This document shows, piece by piece, positions 26,080 through 35,522 of a stretch of 64,000 nucleotides of DNA. A program made the translations under genes and the position numbers. Below the pieces are notes generated by a model. It ran no database searches and was not told where the DNA came from. It saw only the letters and a list, made by a program, of their open reading frames with translations. The DNA is from Paraburkholderia sartisoli (GTDB taxonomy: Bacteria > Pseudomonadota > Gammaproteobacteria > Burkholderiales > Burkholderiaceae): positions 62,001 through 126,000 of the forward strand of contig NZ_FNRQ01000006.1 in assembly GCF_900107685.1 (NCBI RefSeq), read 5' to 3'. Each line of letters begins with the position of its first letter. The stretch's first letter is position 1.

Positions 26080-26191
26080 CGACATCTCCATGGTCCGCGC
26101 GCCCGCTGTCGCCTGGCGCCATTCAGATTGCCGCGGGCCATGTGCCGCGCGATGCGAATACCGGACACCTGGGCTCAGGCAGATCCCGAAG

Positions 26192-27529
26192 TCACGGATT
26201 CGGATATAACGGCTGAAAATACCGCGCGCGAAATCCGCCTGCGATGTTCTCGAGTACCAGCCGGCCCCCTGTCCGGCGTGCAATCTCCGAGACGATGGAA
26301 AGACCCAGTCCACTTCCCGACGCAACGGAATGGTCCAGCCGGTAGAACGGTTCCAGCACACGGTCGAGTTCGCCGTCCGGAATGCCTGGACCCGAATCGG
26401 CAACCTCAAGGATCACCTCGTCCACCGCGTGAATGACCGATACATCCACCCTGCCGCCGGCTGGCGTATAGCGCACCGCGTTGTCGACCAGATTTCGCAG
26501 CACCACCATGACTGACGACGCGTCCACAACGGCGTCGACGTCATCAAAGCGCTCGAACCCAAGGTCGATATCCTTCTCGCGAGCGATGCCAATCGTGGCG
26601 TTGATGGCCTCCGTTGCGAGGGCTCGTAGCGATACGGTCGTCGGCTGCTCCAGCACGGCCTGTTCGGATCTCGCGAGAGCGAGCAGTTGCTCCACCAGTC
26701 TGTGGGTGCGGCGCAACCCTGCCTGAAGGGCCAGCAACCGCTCCCGGGCGTCCGGCGACGTAATGGCGACACCCAGATTTCCGGCTTGCAGGGACAGGGC
26801 TGCCAGTGGCGAACGCAACTCATGCGCTGCGCTGGCGACAAACCTGCGCTGCTGGCCGATGGCGTCCTTGAGTCGTGCAATCAGGCTGTTTATCGACCGG
26901 ACAAAGGGCAGTGCTTCCGCGGCGATACCTTCCTCTGATAACGGCTGGACCGTCGCGTCGGTCTGGCGGTCCACGACGGCGGCAAGGCGTGTCAACGGTG
27001 CCAGCTTCGTCCTGACAATCACCACCACGACGATGAACAGCCCCGGCAACAGGAGGAGCATGGGCACGAGTGTTCTCATCGCGCCGTCCCGCGCTATTTC
27101 GTCGCGTAACGCAGAGGGTTCCGCCACGGCGATGCGGCCGCCGCTTCGGAGCGTTCGTATGCTGACGCGCCAGCGTTGTTCATCGCCGCTCAAATCATGA
27201 AAGCCGTCAGCCAGCGCCTGCGGAATCACCAGCCCGGCGACCTGCGCAACGCCTGACGGTGCATCGCTTAACCGGTCAATGACCACCTTGACGTCTGCGT
27301 CCTGCGAGCTCTCAATCGATGGACGGGACCCTGTAAACGTCAACGCGCCGCTATCGATGAGCGCAGCGATCTGCTTCAGTTGACCATCCTGAAGCGCTCT
27401 TGCTTCCTGATACGCGAACAGGAATGAAAATCCGCAGGCAAGCACGCCGACGGCCACAATCACGCCGCCAATCCACGCCGACAGCTGCAACGTCAGAGAG
27501 CGTGATTGTTTTCCTTGTCTACCAACCAT
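26192..27529 (-). CDS. Sensor histidine kinase (QseC/PmrB-like)
   Basis: 445 residues. Membrane segments at about 14-38 and 153-173 enclose a 115-residue periplasmic sensor. A HAMP-like section follows, then HisKA with the phospho-acceptor in ASAAHELRSP (His236), and a HATPase with N box NLVDNAVRYTP, G1 DSGPGIP and G2 GSGLGLSIV. ATG at 27529 follows GAGGTG and lies 37 bp inside the response regulator gene, indicating coupling. The pair is of the PmrAB/QseBC type that senses envelope stress, cations or peptides. The fused phosphatase gene downstream is the likeliest direct target, by position only. Confidence 0.93.
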   Translation of the reverse strand: MVGRQGKQSRSLTLQLSAWIGGVIVAVGVLACGFSFLFAYQEARALQDGQLKQIAALIDSGALTFTGSRPSIESSQDADVKVVIDRLSDAPSGVAQVAGLVIPQALADGFHDLSGDEQRWRVSIRTLRSGGRIAVAEPSALRDEIARDGAMRTLVPMLLLLPGLFIVVVVIVRTKLAPLTRLAAVVDRQTDATVQPLSEEGIAAEALPFVRSINSLIARLKDAIGQQRRFVASAAHELRSPLAALSLQAGNLGVAITSPDARERLLALQAGLRRTHRLVEQLLALARSEQAVLEQPTTVSLRALATEAINATIGIAREKDIDLGFERFDDVDAVVDASSVMVVLRNLVDNAVRYTPAGGRVDVSVIHAVDEVILEVADSGPGIPDGELDRVLEPFYRLDHSVASGSGLGLSIVSEIARRTGGRLVLENIAGGFRARYFQPLYPNP

Positions 27530-28167
27530 CCCACACCTCGTACATTGCGGATAACCGACGCGCCGAGTTTTTTGCGGATGCCGTGAATCAGGACCTCCAC
27601 GGCATTGCTCTCGACCTGTTCCTGCCAGGCATATAGTTTTCGCTCCAGGTCGCTTCGCGACAGGACCGTCCCGGGTTTCATCAACAGCGCGCTCAACAAC
27701 GCAAACTCGCGACTCGTCAGCCGGCACGCGTTGTTCTCATACAGAGCCATGTGTGTGGCCGCATCGAGTGTGAGACGCCCGCCTGTCATCCTGGTATCGC
27801 CGTGGTCGCCGAGCCGGCGGGTCACCGCCCGAAGTCGCGCAAGTAATTCGCTGATTTCGAATGGCTTGACAAGATAGTCATCGGCGCCGGCATCCAGCCC
27901 GACTATCCGGTCCTGGACACTGTCGCGCGCCGTCAGAATAATCACCGGCGTCCTGTTTCCCCCCGCCCTGAGCGAGCGAAGCACGTCAATGCCGTCGCGC
28001 TTCGGCAGATTCAGGTCCAGCAGCACGACGTCATGCTCATGTCCCAGCAACGCCCCGGTTGCCGACTCTGCGTCGCGCACCCAATCGGCCGCATACGCCG
28101 CGTCCTTCAATGCCTGGACGATGGCAGCGCCAATCATTTCGTCGTCTTCTACGAGGAGAATTCTCAT
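27493..28167 (-). CDS. OmpR-family response regulator
   Basis: 224 residues: receiver domain with acidic pocket EDD (7-9), phospho-acceptor Asp51 in LLDLNLP, Thr in ILTARD and Lys in DYLVKPFE; then an OmpR/PhoB winged helix (LTSREFALLSALLMKPG, SNAVEVLIHGIRKKLG, IRNVRGVGWLV). First gene of the minus-strand operon with the kinase and the DedA-PAP2-LssY gene. A GTG three codons upstream is in frame; the ATG at 28167 behind GGTGGGA is preferred. Divergent from the RND adaptor gene (about 370 bp apart), which may also be under its control. Confidence 0.94.
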   Translation of the reverse strand: MRILLVEDDEMIGAAIVQALKDAAYAADWVRDAESATGALLGHEHDVVLLDLNLPKRDGIDVLRSLRAGGNRTPVIILTARDSVQDRIVGLDAGADDYLVKPFEISELLARLRAVTRRLGDHGDTRMTGGRLTLDAATHMALYENNACRLTSREFALLSALLMKPGTVLSRSDLERKLYAWQEQVESNAVEVLIHGIRKKLGASVIRNVRGVGWLVDKENNHAL

Positions 28168-28326
28168 GCGTCCCACCGGATCGAAAGCAGCGTGCTAAGT
28201 CAAATCTAAGTCTCGCGGATTAGTATCCGATGCGTTTTTGCGTCGGATATTCATCGTGACCCATGATGCCTACGATAGCAGGTTGCAAAGCGGACTTGCC
28301 ACAACCCGTCGGCGATATATCGCGCC

Positions 28327-28509
28327 ATTGCACTCGCGCGAGTCGCGCTGGCTTTAGCGTTGACCGGATGTGCGACGCATGCAAAAAGGCCGCTGCCGGA
28401 AACGGGACATGAGTGTTACGCGAGGCAGAGACACATCGGCCATCCACGCCTCGGGGCTTACCGTTCAACGGCAACCGCAGGAATATCGCGATCGCGTAAG
28501 CGCCATTGA
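28327..28509 (+). pseudogene. Possible remnant of an outer-membrane efflux lipoprotein
   Basis: An open frame reads ALARVALALALTGCATHAKR: a hydrophobic run and lipobox LTGC as at the start of NodT-type outer-membrane channels, which usually accompany RND pumps. There is no good start codon in frame (an upstream TAG blocks extension) and the 45 codons after the lipobox resemble nothing. It sits directly before the adaptor gene of a pump that lacks a channel gene. Chance resemblance cannot be excluded. Confidence 0.25.
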
Positions 28510-28535
28510 CCACCCGCCGCTTCACCAGGTTCACC

Positions 28536-29576
28536 ATGAATTCCGCACGCCTGTTCATCCTCGCCGCCGCCGTCATCATCACATCATCCGTCGCCGGTCA
28601 TCGTGCGTTCGCCGAAGACGTCGTGACAATGCCTGCGGTCCAGAAGCGCGTTGTGGCCACCATCTCCGCGACCGCGCACGTTCAGGCAGCGTCCAACACC
28701 GTGTTGAGCGCGCCTGTGGCGGGCATCGTCTCCGGCCTGCGCGTGCTGCCCGGCGAAACCGTGCGGCCCGGGCAGACGGTTGCGCATCTGACCGGCCCCA
28801 CGGTATCAACCGACAGCGCGCGCCTTGCGGCCGATCTGGAATCGGCGCGGATACGGGTGTCCGCGGCAACGCAGGCGGCCGCCATCGAACAACAAAAGCT
28901 CGATGAGCAACTCAGCACGCGCGACGCCGTCGTTCGCATGCGCGCCGAACTCGACACCGCACGCCAGCAACTCGCAGCTGCGCAGTCGGCGATCCGGAGC
29001 TACGCACGCTCTATCGCGATCGGCGTACCCGAGCCGGGTGTCGTGACGGCGGTCAATGCGGCCGATGGTCAATATGTGAGTGCGGGACAGGCACTGGTAA
29101 CCGTGGCCCCGTCGCGTGGCCTTCATGTGGTCGCGAATTTCTATGGCAACGACGCCTCACTGGTCACGGGCGGAATGCAGGGCGTCTTTCTGGCCGAAGG
29201 CGCGGACGCGCCCATCAATGTGGTTGTACAACGCGTGTCGTGGAGCGTTACCGCGCCCGGACAACTGGAAGTCTGGCTCAATGCCGCACCGGGGCACGCG
29301 CTGGTGACGGGCACGGTCGGCACAGTGTCTTTAACCACGTCTGACGACAAACGGCTCGCCATTCCGTCCGCGGCGCTCGTGCTCGATGGCGGCCAATGGT
29401 GGGTACTGGTGCGCGACAAGAGCGGAAACCACAGGCGACGCGTCGTTCCAGGACTCTCTGACCGGGGCTGGACGTCGATCGTCCAGGGGCTCTCGCAGGA
29501 TGAGCGGGTTGTAGTGCAGGACGCGTATCTGCTCTTCCATCAGGACTTTGCCGTGCGCTACCAGCAAGCCGACTGA
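28536..29576 (+). CDS. RND efflux periplasmic adaptor
   Basis: 346 residues with signal peptide (MNSARLFILAAAVIITSSVA, cleavage near AFA-ED). The order is the membrane fusion protein pattern: lipoyl half (VLSAPVAGIVSGLRVLPGET), a short alpha-hairpin of about 60 residues (LAADLESARIRVSAATQ), second lipoyl half (GVVTAVNAADGQYVSAGQAL), beta-barrel and membrane-proximal parts. It links the inner-membrane RND pump to an outer membrane channel. The hairpin is short compared with AcrA. Start ATG at 28536; a TTG ten codons upstream is less likely. The stop overlaps the pump gene start by one base (TGATG). Confidence 0.9.
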   Translation: MNSARLFILAAAVIITSSVAGHRAFAEDVVTMPAVQKRVVATISATAHVQAASNTVLSAPVAGIVSGLRVLPGETVRPGQTVAHLTGPTVSTDSARLAADLESARIRVSAATQAAAIEQQKLDEQLSTRDAVVRMRAELDTARQQLAAAQSAIRSYARSIAIGVPEPGVVTAVNAADGQYVSAGQALVTVAPSRGLHVVANFYGNDASLVTGGMQGVFLAEGADAPINVVVQRVSWSVTAPGQLEVWLNAAPGHALVTGTVGTVSLTTSDDKRLAIPSAALVLDGGQWWVLVRDKSGNHRRRVVPGLSDRGWTSIVQGLSQDERVVVQDAYLLFHQDFAVRYQQAD

Positions 29577-32500
29577 TGGTCCCTGCCGACAAGACCATGC
29601 TCAACGACATCGTCAAACGCCCGCTTCTCTGGGTCATGCTGTACGGCGCGCTGATTGCCTATGGCATCTATGCGCTCCTCAACATTCACGCCGAAGTCCT
29701 GCCGCAGTTCAACATGCCGCAGGTGAGCATCATCGCCCAGTTGCCCGGTGCGACGACGTTAGACCTGGAGGGCCTGATAGCCCGGCCCATCGAGGCCGAA
29801 CTTCAGTCGCTACAGTCGCTGGGCGACGTACGGACGGTCATAGGCCAAGGTTCCGTCAAGATCGAAGCGCGATTCACGGAAGGAACCACGGCGGCAAGCG
29901 CGCTGCAAGACGTCAATGGCGTCATCGGCCGCATCAACGGTTCGCTGCCAGGTGGCGCGACCCTGACCACGGAAATCTCCGGCAACGCGATCAACGAGGT
30001 TGCCGACTACGCCGTCGAGATTCCTGACGGGGTGGACGCGTCAATGGTGCAACGTGTCGTGGAATCGAATCTTGCTCCTCGCATCCGGGCGGTTCCGGGC
30101 GTGCAGCGCGTGTCGGTGGCGGGGCCTGGCCAGGATGCCCTATGGGTCCGCCCCGACCTTCTGAAAATGCAACGCTTTAATGTCTCTGCGTCGACGCTCG
30201 CCGCGTCGCTCGGCGCTGCCACGGGCATGGTGCCCAGCGGATATGTCGACCTGGGCCATCAAGACATTTTCGTTGAAGGAAGAAGCCTGCCGACGCAACC
30301 GTCCGAATACGCGGACATCTCCCTGCCGTCACCCGGTGGCGCCATCCCGCTAGGCGCGATCGCCGACGTGGTCCGTGCCGCTCCGCCCTCTCACCACGCC
30401 GTCAAACTCGACAACAGGCCGACCATCGCGCTGGTCGTGTTCAAGCAGCCGGGCGCTTCGACACTGCCGGTTGTCAACGAGGTCGACAGGACACTGCATG
30501 AACTGGAACGCCAGTTACCCGGCGGCGCCCGTTTCGTGCGCATCTACAGCCAGGGGCATATCGTCGGTGTGGTCGCCGCTGACCTGAGCCGCAATCTCGC
30601 TATCGGCGCCGTACTTGCCGTTGCGGTCCTGTTCTGGATGCTGGGCGCGAGCCGCGGAATATGGGCGGTGGCCCTGAGTATTCCCCTCTCGCTTCTACTC
30701 GGTATCGCCGGGCTGTACCTCGCCGGACAAACGTTGAATTTACTGACGTTCGGCGCCCTGTCGGTGGCCGTGGGGCTGCTTGCCGACGATGCCATCATCG
30801 TGCTGGAAAGCATCTACCACCGATGGGAAGCCGGCGACAGCCGGTGGGAAGGCGTGGTGCGTGGCTTGCGCGACATTGCCGGGCCTGACATTTCTGGGAC
30901 GATGACGACCGTCGCGGTGTTTCTGCCGCTTGCGTTCGTGGGTGGCCTGGCGGGATTGTTCTTTGTTCCGTTTTCGCTGGCGATGACGGTGAGCCTGATC
31001 GCGTCACTCGTCATTTCATTGAGCATGATTCCGCTGGTACTGGGATTCATCGGACCTCGCGCCGAAAAGCGCATGTCATCAGGTGCGCATGCCGTCGCGT
31101 GGCTCAAAGGCCATAACCTGCGTCTGTTCGAATTTACCCTGCGTCGCCCTACGCGCTCGCTGTGGGCGTGCATCGCCATCTTCGTGGTCTCCGTTGCCGG
31201 GCTCGCGCTGGTTCCGGTGGATTTTCTGCCGTTGCCAAACGAAGCCGTGCTGCTTGAAAGCTTTACCCTGCCGCCGGGCACGTCATTGCATGACGCCGAG
31301 GACGCCTCAGACCGCATCAGCGAGCGACTGCTCGGGCTCGGGCCGGTCGCTCATGTATTTTCACGCGTGGGCTCGGCGTCCGGGACGTCTTACACTGAAC
31401 CGGCTTACGCTGGCGAGATTCAGATTGCGCTGAAGCCGGATGTGAACGCGAGCAGCCTCGACCAGATTGGCCAGCAGGTTCTCGATGCATCGAAGCTGCC
31501 CGCCGTGCAGACCGCAATTGGCACGCCGACGCTGGAACGCGTCGGCGAAACGCTGTCGGGCTTGCCGCAGCCGTTCGTTGTCGACGTGTACGGGGATTCC
31601 ATCGCAACCTTGCAGTCGCTCTCGTCGGAAGTCACGCGTCGGCTCGCGAGCGTGCCCAACCTGTCGGGCGTGTTCAACAACGACGGCTATCCCATCACCG
31701 AATTGCAGATCACGCCGAGGCCGAACGGCCTGACGCTCCATGGCATCACACCTGCCCAGCTCTTCTCCCAGCTGCATATCCTGCTGGCCGGGCAAACGGT
31801 TGCCACGGTCCCCGAAGGCAACGGCCACCTGGATGTGTTTGTCAGACTGGCCGACCCCACACACCTGTCCATCGAGCAGCTACGGCAGCTTCCGGTGATG
31901 GCTAACGGATGGACCACCCTGAGCGACGTCGCCGATGTCCGCATGGCGACTGGACCCAACGTCATCAGGCATCTGAACGGACTCCGCGCGATTGAGATAC
32001 TCGCGACGCCAACTGCCCCGCTCGGACAGGTGATTTCCGCTTCCAGACAGGCGCTTGCGACGCTTTCCCTGCCAGCGGGCTATGAAGTGAAGTTCGGTGG
32101 CCTGTACCCGCAGCTCGAGCGGGCGGCAATTAACGTCGGTATCGCGGCGGTGGTCGCACTCGCGCTGATGCTCGGTATCCTCACGCTGCAGTTCGACGGC
32201 TTGCTGGTGCCGGGTCTGCTGTTGCTGCAAATGCCGCTGGCGTTCTCCGGAGGCGCGATCGCGCTGGTGGTGAGCGGGGTTGGCCTGAATGCAATCGGCC
32301 TGATTGCCTTTCTCACCCTGATCGGGGTGAGCCTGAACCATGGCATCGTGCTGCTGCAACTGGTGAAGCGAAACGAAGCGCAGGGACTGTCCGTGGTCGA
32401 CGCCGTGCGCGACGCGGTCGAGGTGCGCTTCAGGCCGATTCTCCTGACGGTCCTGACCGCTTCGCTCGGCCTGTTGCCGACCGCCCTCGGCTTCGGCAAG

Positions 32501-32632
32501 GGCGCCGCTCCCGAACAGGGCCTGGCCATCGTCACGTTGGGCGGGTTGGTCTGGAGTGGCCTGCTCAGCACCAACCTGCTGCCGGCTCTTTATGTACACA
32601 GGCGCGAGAAGCAGCGTCAGAAAACGCTCTAG
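29576..32632 (+). CDS. RND efflux transporter permease
   Basis: 1018 residues, full length for the AcrB/CusA superfamily: TM1 at about 16-36, two large periplasmic loops, TM clusters at about 340-540 and 850-1010. TM4 carries AVGLLADDAIIVLESIYH, with the paired Asp of the proton relay, so drug/solute:H+ antiport is likely. The closest fit is the hydrophobe/metal-efflux group without the typical CusA Met residues. Alternative start ATG at 29597. No outer membrane factor is encoded beside it, so it must borrow one. Convergent with phoU (79 bp gap). Confidence 0.92.
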   Translation: MVPADKTMLNDIVKRPLLWVMLYGALIAYGIYALLNIHAEVLPQFNMPQVSIIAQLPGATTLDLEGLIARPIEAELQSLQSLGDVRTVIGQGSVKIEARFTEGTTAASALQDVNGVIGRINGSLPGGATLTTEISGNAINEVADYAVEIPDGVDASMVQRVVESNLAPRIRAVPGVQRVSVAGPGQDALWVRPDLLKMQRFNVSASTLAASLGAATGMVPSGYVDLGHQDIFVEGRSLPTQPSEYADISLPSPGGAIPLGAIADVVRAAPPSHHAVKLDNRPTIALVVFKQPGASTLPVVNEVDRTLHELERQLPGGARFVRIYSQGHIVGVVAADLSRNLAIGAVLAVAVLFWMLGASRGIWAVALSIPLSLLLGIAGLYLAGQTLNLLTFGALSVAVGLLADDAIIVLESIYHRWEAGDSRWEGVVRGLRDIAGPDISGTMTTVAVFLPLAFVGGLAGLFFVPFSLAMTVSLIASLVISLSMIPLVLGFIGPRAEKRMSSGAHAVAWLKGHNLRLFEFTLRRPTRSLWACIAIFVVSVAGLALVPVDFLPLPNEAVLLESFTLPPGTSLHDAEDASDRISERLLGLGPVAHVFSRVGSASGTSYTEPAYAGEIQIALKPDVNASSLDQIGQQVLDASKLPAVQTAIGTPTLERVGETLSGLPQPFVVDVYGDSIATLQSLSSEVTRRLASVPNLSGVFNNDGYPITELQITPRPNGLTLHGITPAQLFSQLHILLAGQTVATVPEGNGHLDVFVRLADPTHLSIEQLRQLPVMANGWTTLSDVADVRMATGPNVIRHLNGLRAIEILATPTAPLGQVISASRQALATLSLPAGYEVKFGGLYPQLERAAINVGIAAVVALALMLGILTLQFDGLLVPGLLLLQMPLAFSGGAIALVVSGVGLNAIGLIAFLTLIGVSLNHGIVLLQLVKRNEAQGLSVVDAVRDAVEVRFRPILLTVLTASLGLLPTALGFGKGAAPEQGLAIVTLGGLVWSGLLSTNLLPALYVHRREKQRQKTL

Positions 32633-32711
32633 GAGGCGCGGGGCATCGCTTCGTCATTTGCTCTGGACAACATTGACGCTGCAGCGCCGCGCGATGCGCG
32701 CGTGGCTGGCA

Positions 32712-33410
32712 TCACGCCTCCCCGTCTGCGTGGTGCCGGGGAACATGGCGAACATCGGTGCCGCTCACCACGTAGACAACCGACTCGGCGATATTGGTTG
32801 CGTGGTCACCAATACGCTCGATGGCCTTCGCGATAGACAGGTAGTCCAGTCCCGTCGAGATGGTCCGGGGGTCTTCCGTCATATACGTCACGAGCTTGCG
32901 CACGAAGGTGCGAAACGCGTTGTCGATGGCTTCGTCATCCTTGATGATCTGCGCGGCTGCAACGGTGTCCATGCGCGCAAACGCGTCCAGCGCCCGGCGA
33001 AGAATCTGTAAGGCCATTTCGCCGGAAACCGTGATTTCAGCGATATTGAGGCTCCGTGCGCTGGATTGACTGGCAATGCGGCGCGCGCACTTCGCAATCT
33101 TCCTGGCCTCGTCACCCGCGCGCTCAAGGTTTGTGATGCACCTCGACGCGGCCATCAGGAGCCGCAGGTCACGTGCGGCGGGCTGTCGACGGGCGATGAT
33201 GTTGCCCACTTCCTCGTCGATTTCTATTTCCATCGCATTGAGCCGACGTTCGCCCTCGAGGACCTGCTCGACAAGTGGCAAATCGAATGTTCTCATCGCC
33301 TCCATCGCGAGCGCGATCTGTGCCTCCACAAGGCCGCCCATTTCGAGCAACCGGCCTGAGAGCAGGTTGAGGTCGACATCGAATTTTCTCGAAAGATGCT
33401 TGTCCGGCAT
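32712..33410 (-). CDS. phoU: PhoU-family phosphate regulator, stand-alone
   Basis: 232 residues with two PhoU three-helix repeats (SRKFDVDLNLLSGRLLEMGG, ITNLERAGDEARKIAKCARR, DYLSIAKAIERIGDHATNIA). The metal-binding ExxxD motifs ERAGDEA and ERIGDHATN are both kept. PhoU normally restrains the PhoR/PstSCAB phosphate system, but no pst or pho gene is adjacent here, so this may be a second copy linked to the neighbouring envelope genes or to polyphosphate control. ATG at 33410 follows GAGGA. It is monocistronic. Confidence 0.93.
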   Translation of the reverse strand: MPDKHLSRKFDVDLNLLSGRLLEMGGLVEAQIALAMEAMRTFDLPLVEQVLEGERRLNAMEIEIDEEVGNIIARRQPAARDLRLLMAASRCITNLERAGDEARKIAKCARRIASQSSARSLNIAEITVSGEMALQILRRALDAFARMDTVAAAQIIKDDEAIDNAFRTFVRKLVTYMTEDPRTISTGLDYLSIAKAIERIGDHATNIAESVVYVVSGTDVRHVPRHHADGEA

Positions 33411-33964
33411 GCTGATTCCTCGGCCGAAGCGGCCAGCAACATAGTCCGCAGTTGCCTGCAGTATCGTATTGGGTCCGGAAAATCTGCCCGCTCGAACCAG
33501 ATTCCACGAACACACCCATGCTCACGGATACATGGCCATCGAGCCTGAAGCCTGTGATGACGCCTGCACGCCTGACACGAAAAAGAAGGCCCGGAATCGC
33601 TTCCAGGCCCGGGAAAGGTGGTCATGGCATAGCTCTTTCGGCTCGAAACGTGACTGAGCCGAACTTCACCAGTGGCGTTAACCACCTGCGTGGTCATACA
33701 AACGAAACAGTCCGACACGCGTGCGTGTCGAACGTCAGAAGCAGAATTCCGCTACCGCCCTGCCTGCACGAAATTAGCAGTCTCTCCTTAAGGGCAGCTT
33801 ATGCGGACGTCGGGAAGAACACATGTATCGATCTGCCCCGACACGCGTGAGTGCGGAAATTGTCAGGGATTCGAGCGTCGCGGATCAACGCGTATTAGTC
33901 TGTTCGCAAGGGGCGTCGAATTTCTGGCCGGTGGCGCTTAGCCACTGCTGCCAACGACGATGCG
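33411..33964. other. 554-bp gene-free stretch
   Basis: Between phoU and the PepSY gene, both minus strand. Open frames here lack any domain or ribosome site. Seen: phoU promoter region, a duplicated AGGCCCGG (about 33590 and 33604) and a weak GTGGC/GCCAC hairpin near 33930-33946 that could end the PepSY transcript. Confidence 0.5.
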
Positions 33965-34267
33965 TCAGTCAGGATTGGGCCCTTCCAGTTTGTTTTCCAG
34001 AACCGCTCCGTCCCGGGCGTCGACACCGACCTCCTGGGTCGCCCGTCCCGTGCGGATATCGAAGGAATATCGAAGTCCGCTGCCCCCGGCCTCCTTTTCC
34101 AGTTCCTCATCCACGATTTTTCCCGGATGTGCCTTGAGCGCGATGGAACGCGCCTCTGCGATTCCGACCCTGGCATCCTTTGCAAACTGCTGGCCGGTAA
34201 ACGCCTGCGCACCCACGCTTGCAACGAGTAACCCACACGCCAGACCCATTGCGGAATAGTTTCTCAT
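33965..34267 (-). CDS. Exported PepSY-domain protein
   Basis: 100 residues with a signal peptide (MRNYSAMGLACGLLVASVGA, cleavage near AQA-FT) and one PepSY repeat (GIAEARSIALKAHPGKIVDE, LRYSFDIRTGRATQEVGVDA). PepSY proteins are periplasmic inhibitors or redox/metal helpers and often pair with b-type cytochromes. ATG at 34267 has GGAGG 6 nt upstream. A cytochrome b561 gene lies 150 bp upstream on the same strand, a common pairing. Confidence 0.9.
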   Translation of the reverse strand: MRNYSAMGLACGLLVASVGAQAFTGQQFAKDARVGIAEARSIALKAHPGKIVDEELEKEAGGSGLRYSFDIRTGRATQEVGVDARDGAVLENKLEGPNPD

Positions 34268-34417
34268 CTCAACCTCCATGGTGATTCCGGTTTCAATGCA
34301 ATGCTGGACGTTCGACCTTAACGCCTGCTTATGGTCCGTCTTGCCGGTTGCGTAATTACGGCTGCGTGCGCGAACAACGGGAATTTCGTCAGACTTCGAG
34401 GCAATGTCCCGCGGCGC

Positions 34418-34966
34418 CTACAGCATGCGTCGAAGCAGGCGGTCCTTGAATCCAGCCTGATGCACGACTACAGCGAAAACGTGCAGACCAATCAGGATGA
34501 GAAGCATCGTGGCGCTTGCGCTGTGCCACTCGCCAATGGACGCGCCAGGCGAATCTGGCGTGGCAAGCTGTGGCATATCCCATACCCCGGCCAGCCTGAC
34601 AACCCAGCCCCGGCCACTTGCGTTCAGCCATCCGAGCAGGGGAACGAGCAGCAGAAGCGCGTACATTGAAACGTGAACCGCCGCCGCGAGAAACCGGAGC
34701 ACGCCATGCTGGTCGACCGGATGTGGCGAGCGACGCATTGCGGCCCACAGAAGCCTTGCGGTGAACACGGCCAGTAGCGAAGTTCCAATGCCAACGTGCC
34801 AGGCGACCAGGCCAGCCGGCGCCTTCACTGAATCAGCGTCCGGCATCAACCATCCAAGGCTGAACTGCGCCACCAGAAGCAGCAAGCTGAGCCAGTGAAG
34901 CAGCCGGGAAACCGCGTCGTAACGGGCCGGCGTGTCGCTGAAGCGGACTGTGTTTCGAGTATTCAT
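34418..34966 (-). CDS. Cytochrome b561-type membrane protein
   Basis: 182 residues, four membrane helices. Haem-ligand histidines are seen in SRLLHWLSLL (helix 1), VAWHVGIG (helix 2), and GEWHSASATMLL plus GLHVFAVVVH (helices 3-4). YodB/CybB family: moves electrons from quinol across the inner membrane. It is followed by the PepSY gene, so the two may form a ferric or periplasmic reductase-like pair. ATG at 34966. Confidence 0.92.
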   Translation of the reverse strand: MNTRNTVRFSDTPARYDAVSRLLHWLSLLLLVAQFSLGWLMPDADSVKAPAGLVAWHVGIGTSLLAVFTARLLWAAMRRSPHPVDQHGVLRFLAAAVHVSMYALLLLVPLLGWLNASGRGWVVRLAGVWDMPQLATPDSPGASIGEWHSASATMLLILIGLHVFAVVVHQAGFKDRLLRRML

Positions 34967-35522
34967 TTTTGACTGGACCAGAACCGGAAAATGAAGGCGC
35001 CGCGTTCGACGTTCGAACAGCGAATCCTTCTTGCACGAACACGCGACATCACCTGCCCTTTCCGCGCGCGCGACGTTACGCCCGCCAGATGCTGCAGGCA
35101 TTTGGCTTAAGAGATACTTAACGAGTCTGGAAAGACCTGCTGTCAGACGATGAGCGACGTGTTCATCGGAACGCCCGTTGCTCTCTGCGATGCGCAGATG
35201 TCGTCAGGCGCTCAGAGATAGCGCTGACCTCGTTGGCGTTCGATGCGAAGAAGGTGTCTTGCGTTGTGGGCTTTCGTGTCGCCAGAATCTTCCGGCGCAG
35301 AGGCAGAGAGGCGGAAAAATCCCGCAGGCCGACAGCACTTGAGAGTTGATCGAGTCGTCCTGCCCGAAGGGCAAGACGGGGCGCCCGCCACGCGCAGTCG
35401 CGACGATGTCACGGATCCATTTCCATGCATGTATGTATGGACCCGACACAGGAAGGCGGCAACGGGTATGTCCAAGACGGGTCGCGAACATTCAGACTCT
35501 AGCGACGGCCCGCTTCGATGAA
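34967..35522. other. 556-bp stretch without recognisable gene
   Basis: Several overlapping frames exist, including one of 95 codons on the minus strand (35204-35491), but none has a domain, signal or good ribosome site. No strong hairpin or tRNA seen. Confidence 0.5.

Noticed and set aside
33452..33850. 132-codon plus-strand frame between phoU and PepSY genes
   Set aside because: Covers the phoU promoter and has no domain or site.
35204..35491. 95-codon minus-strand frame in the 34967-35522 gap
   Set aside because: No ribosome site, signal or recognisable pattern; other frames overlap equally.
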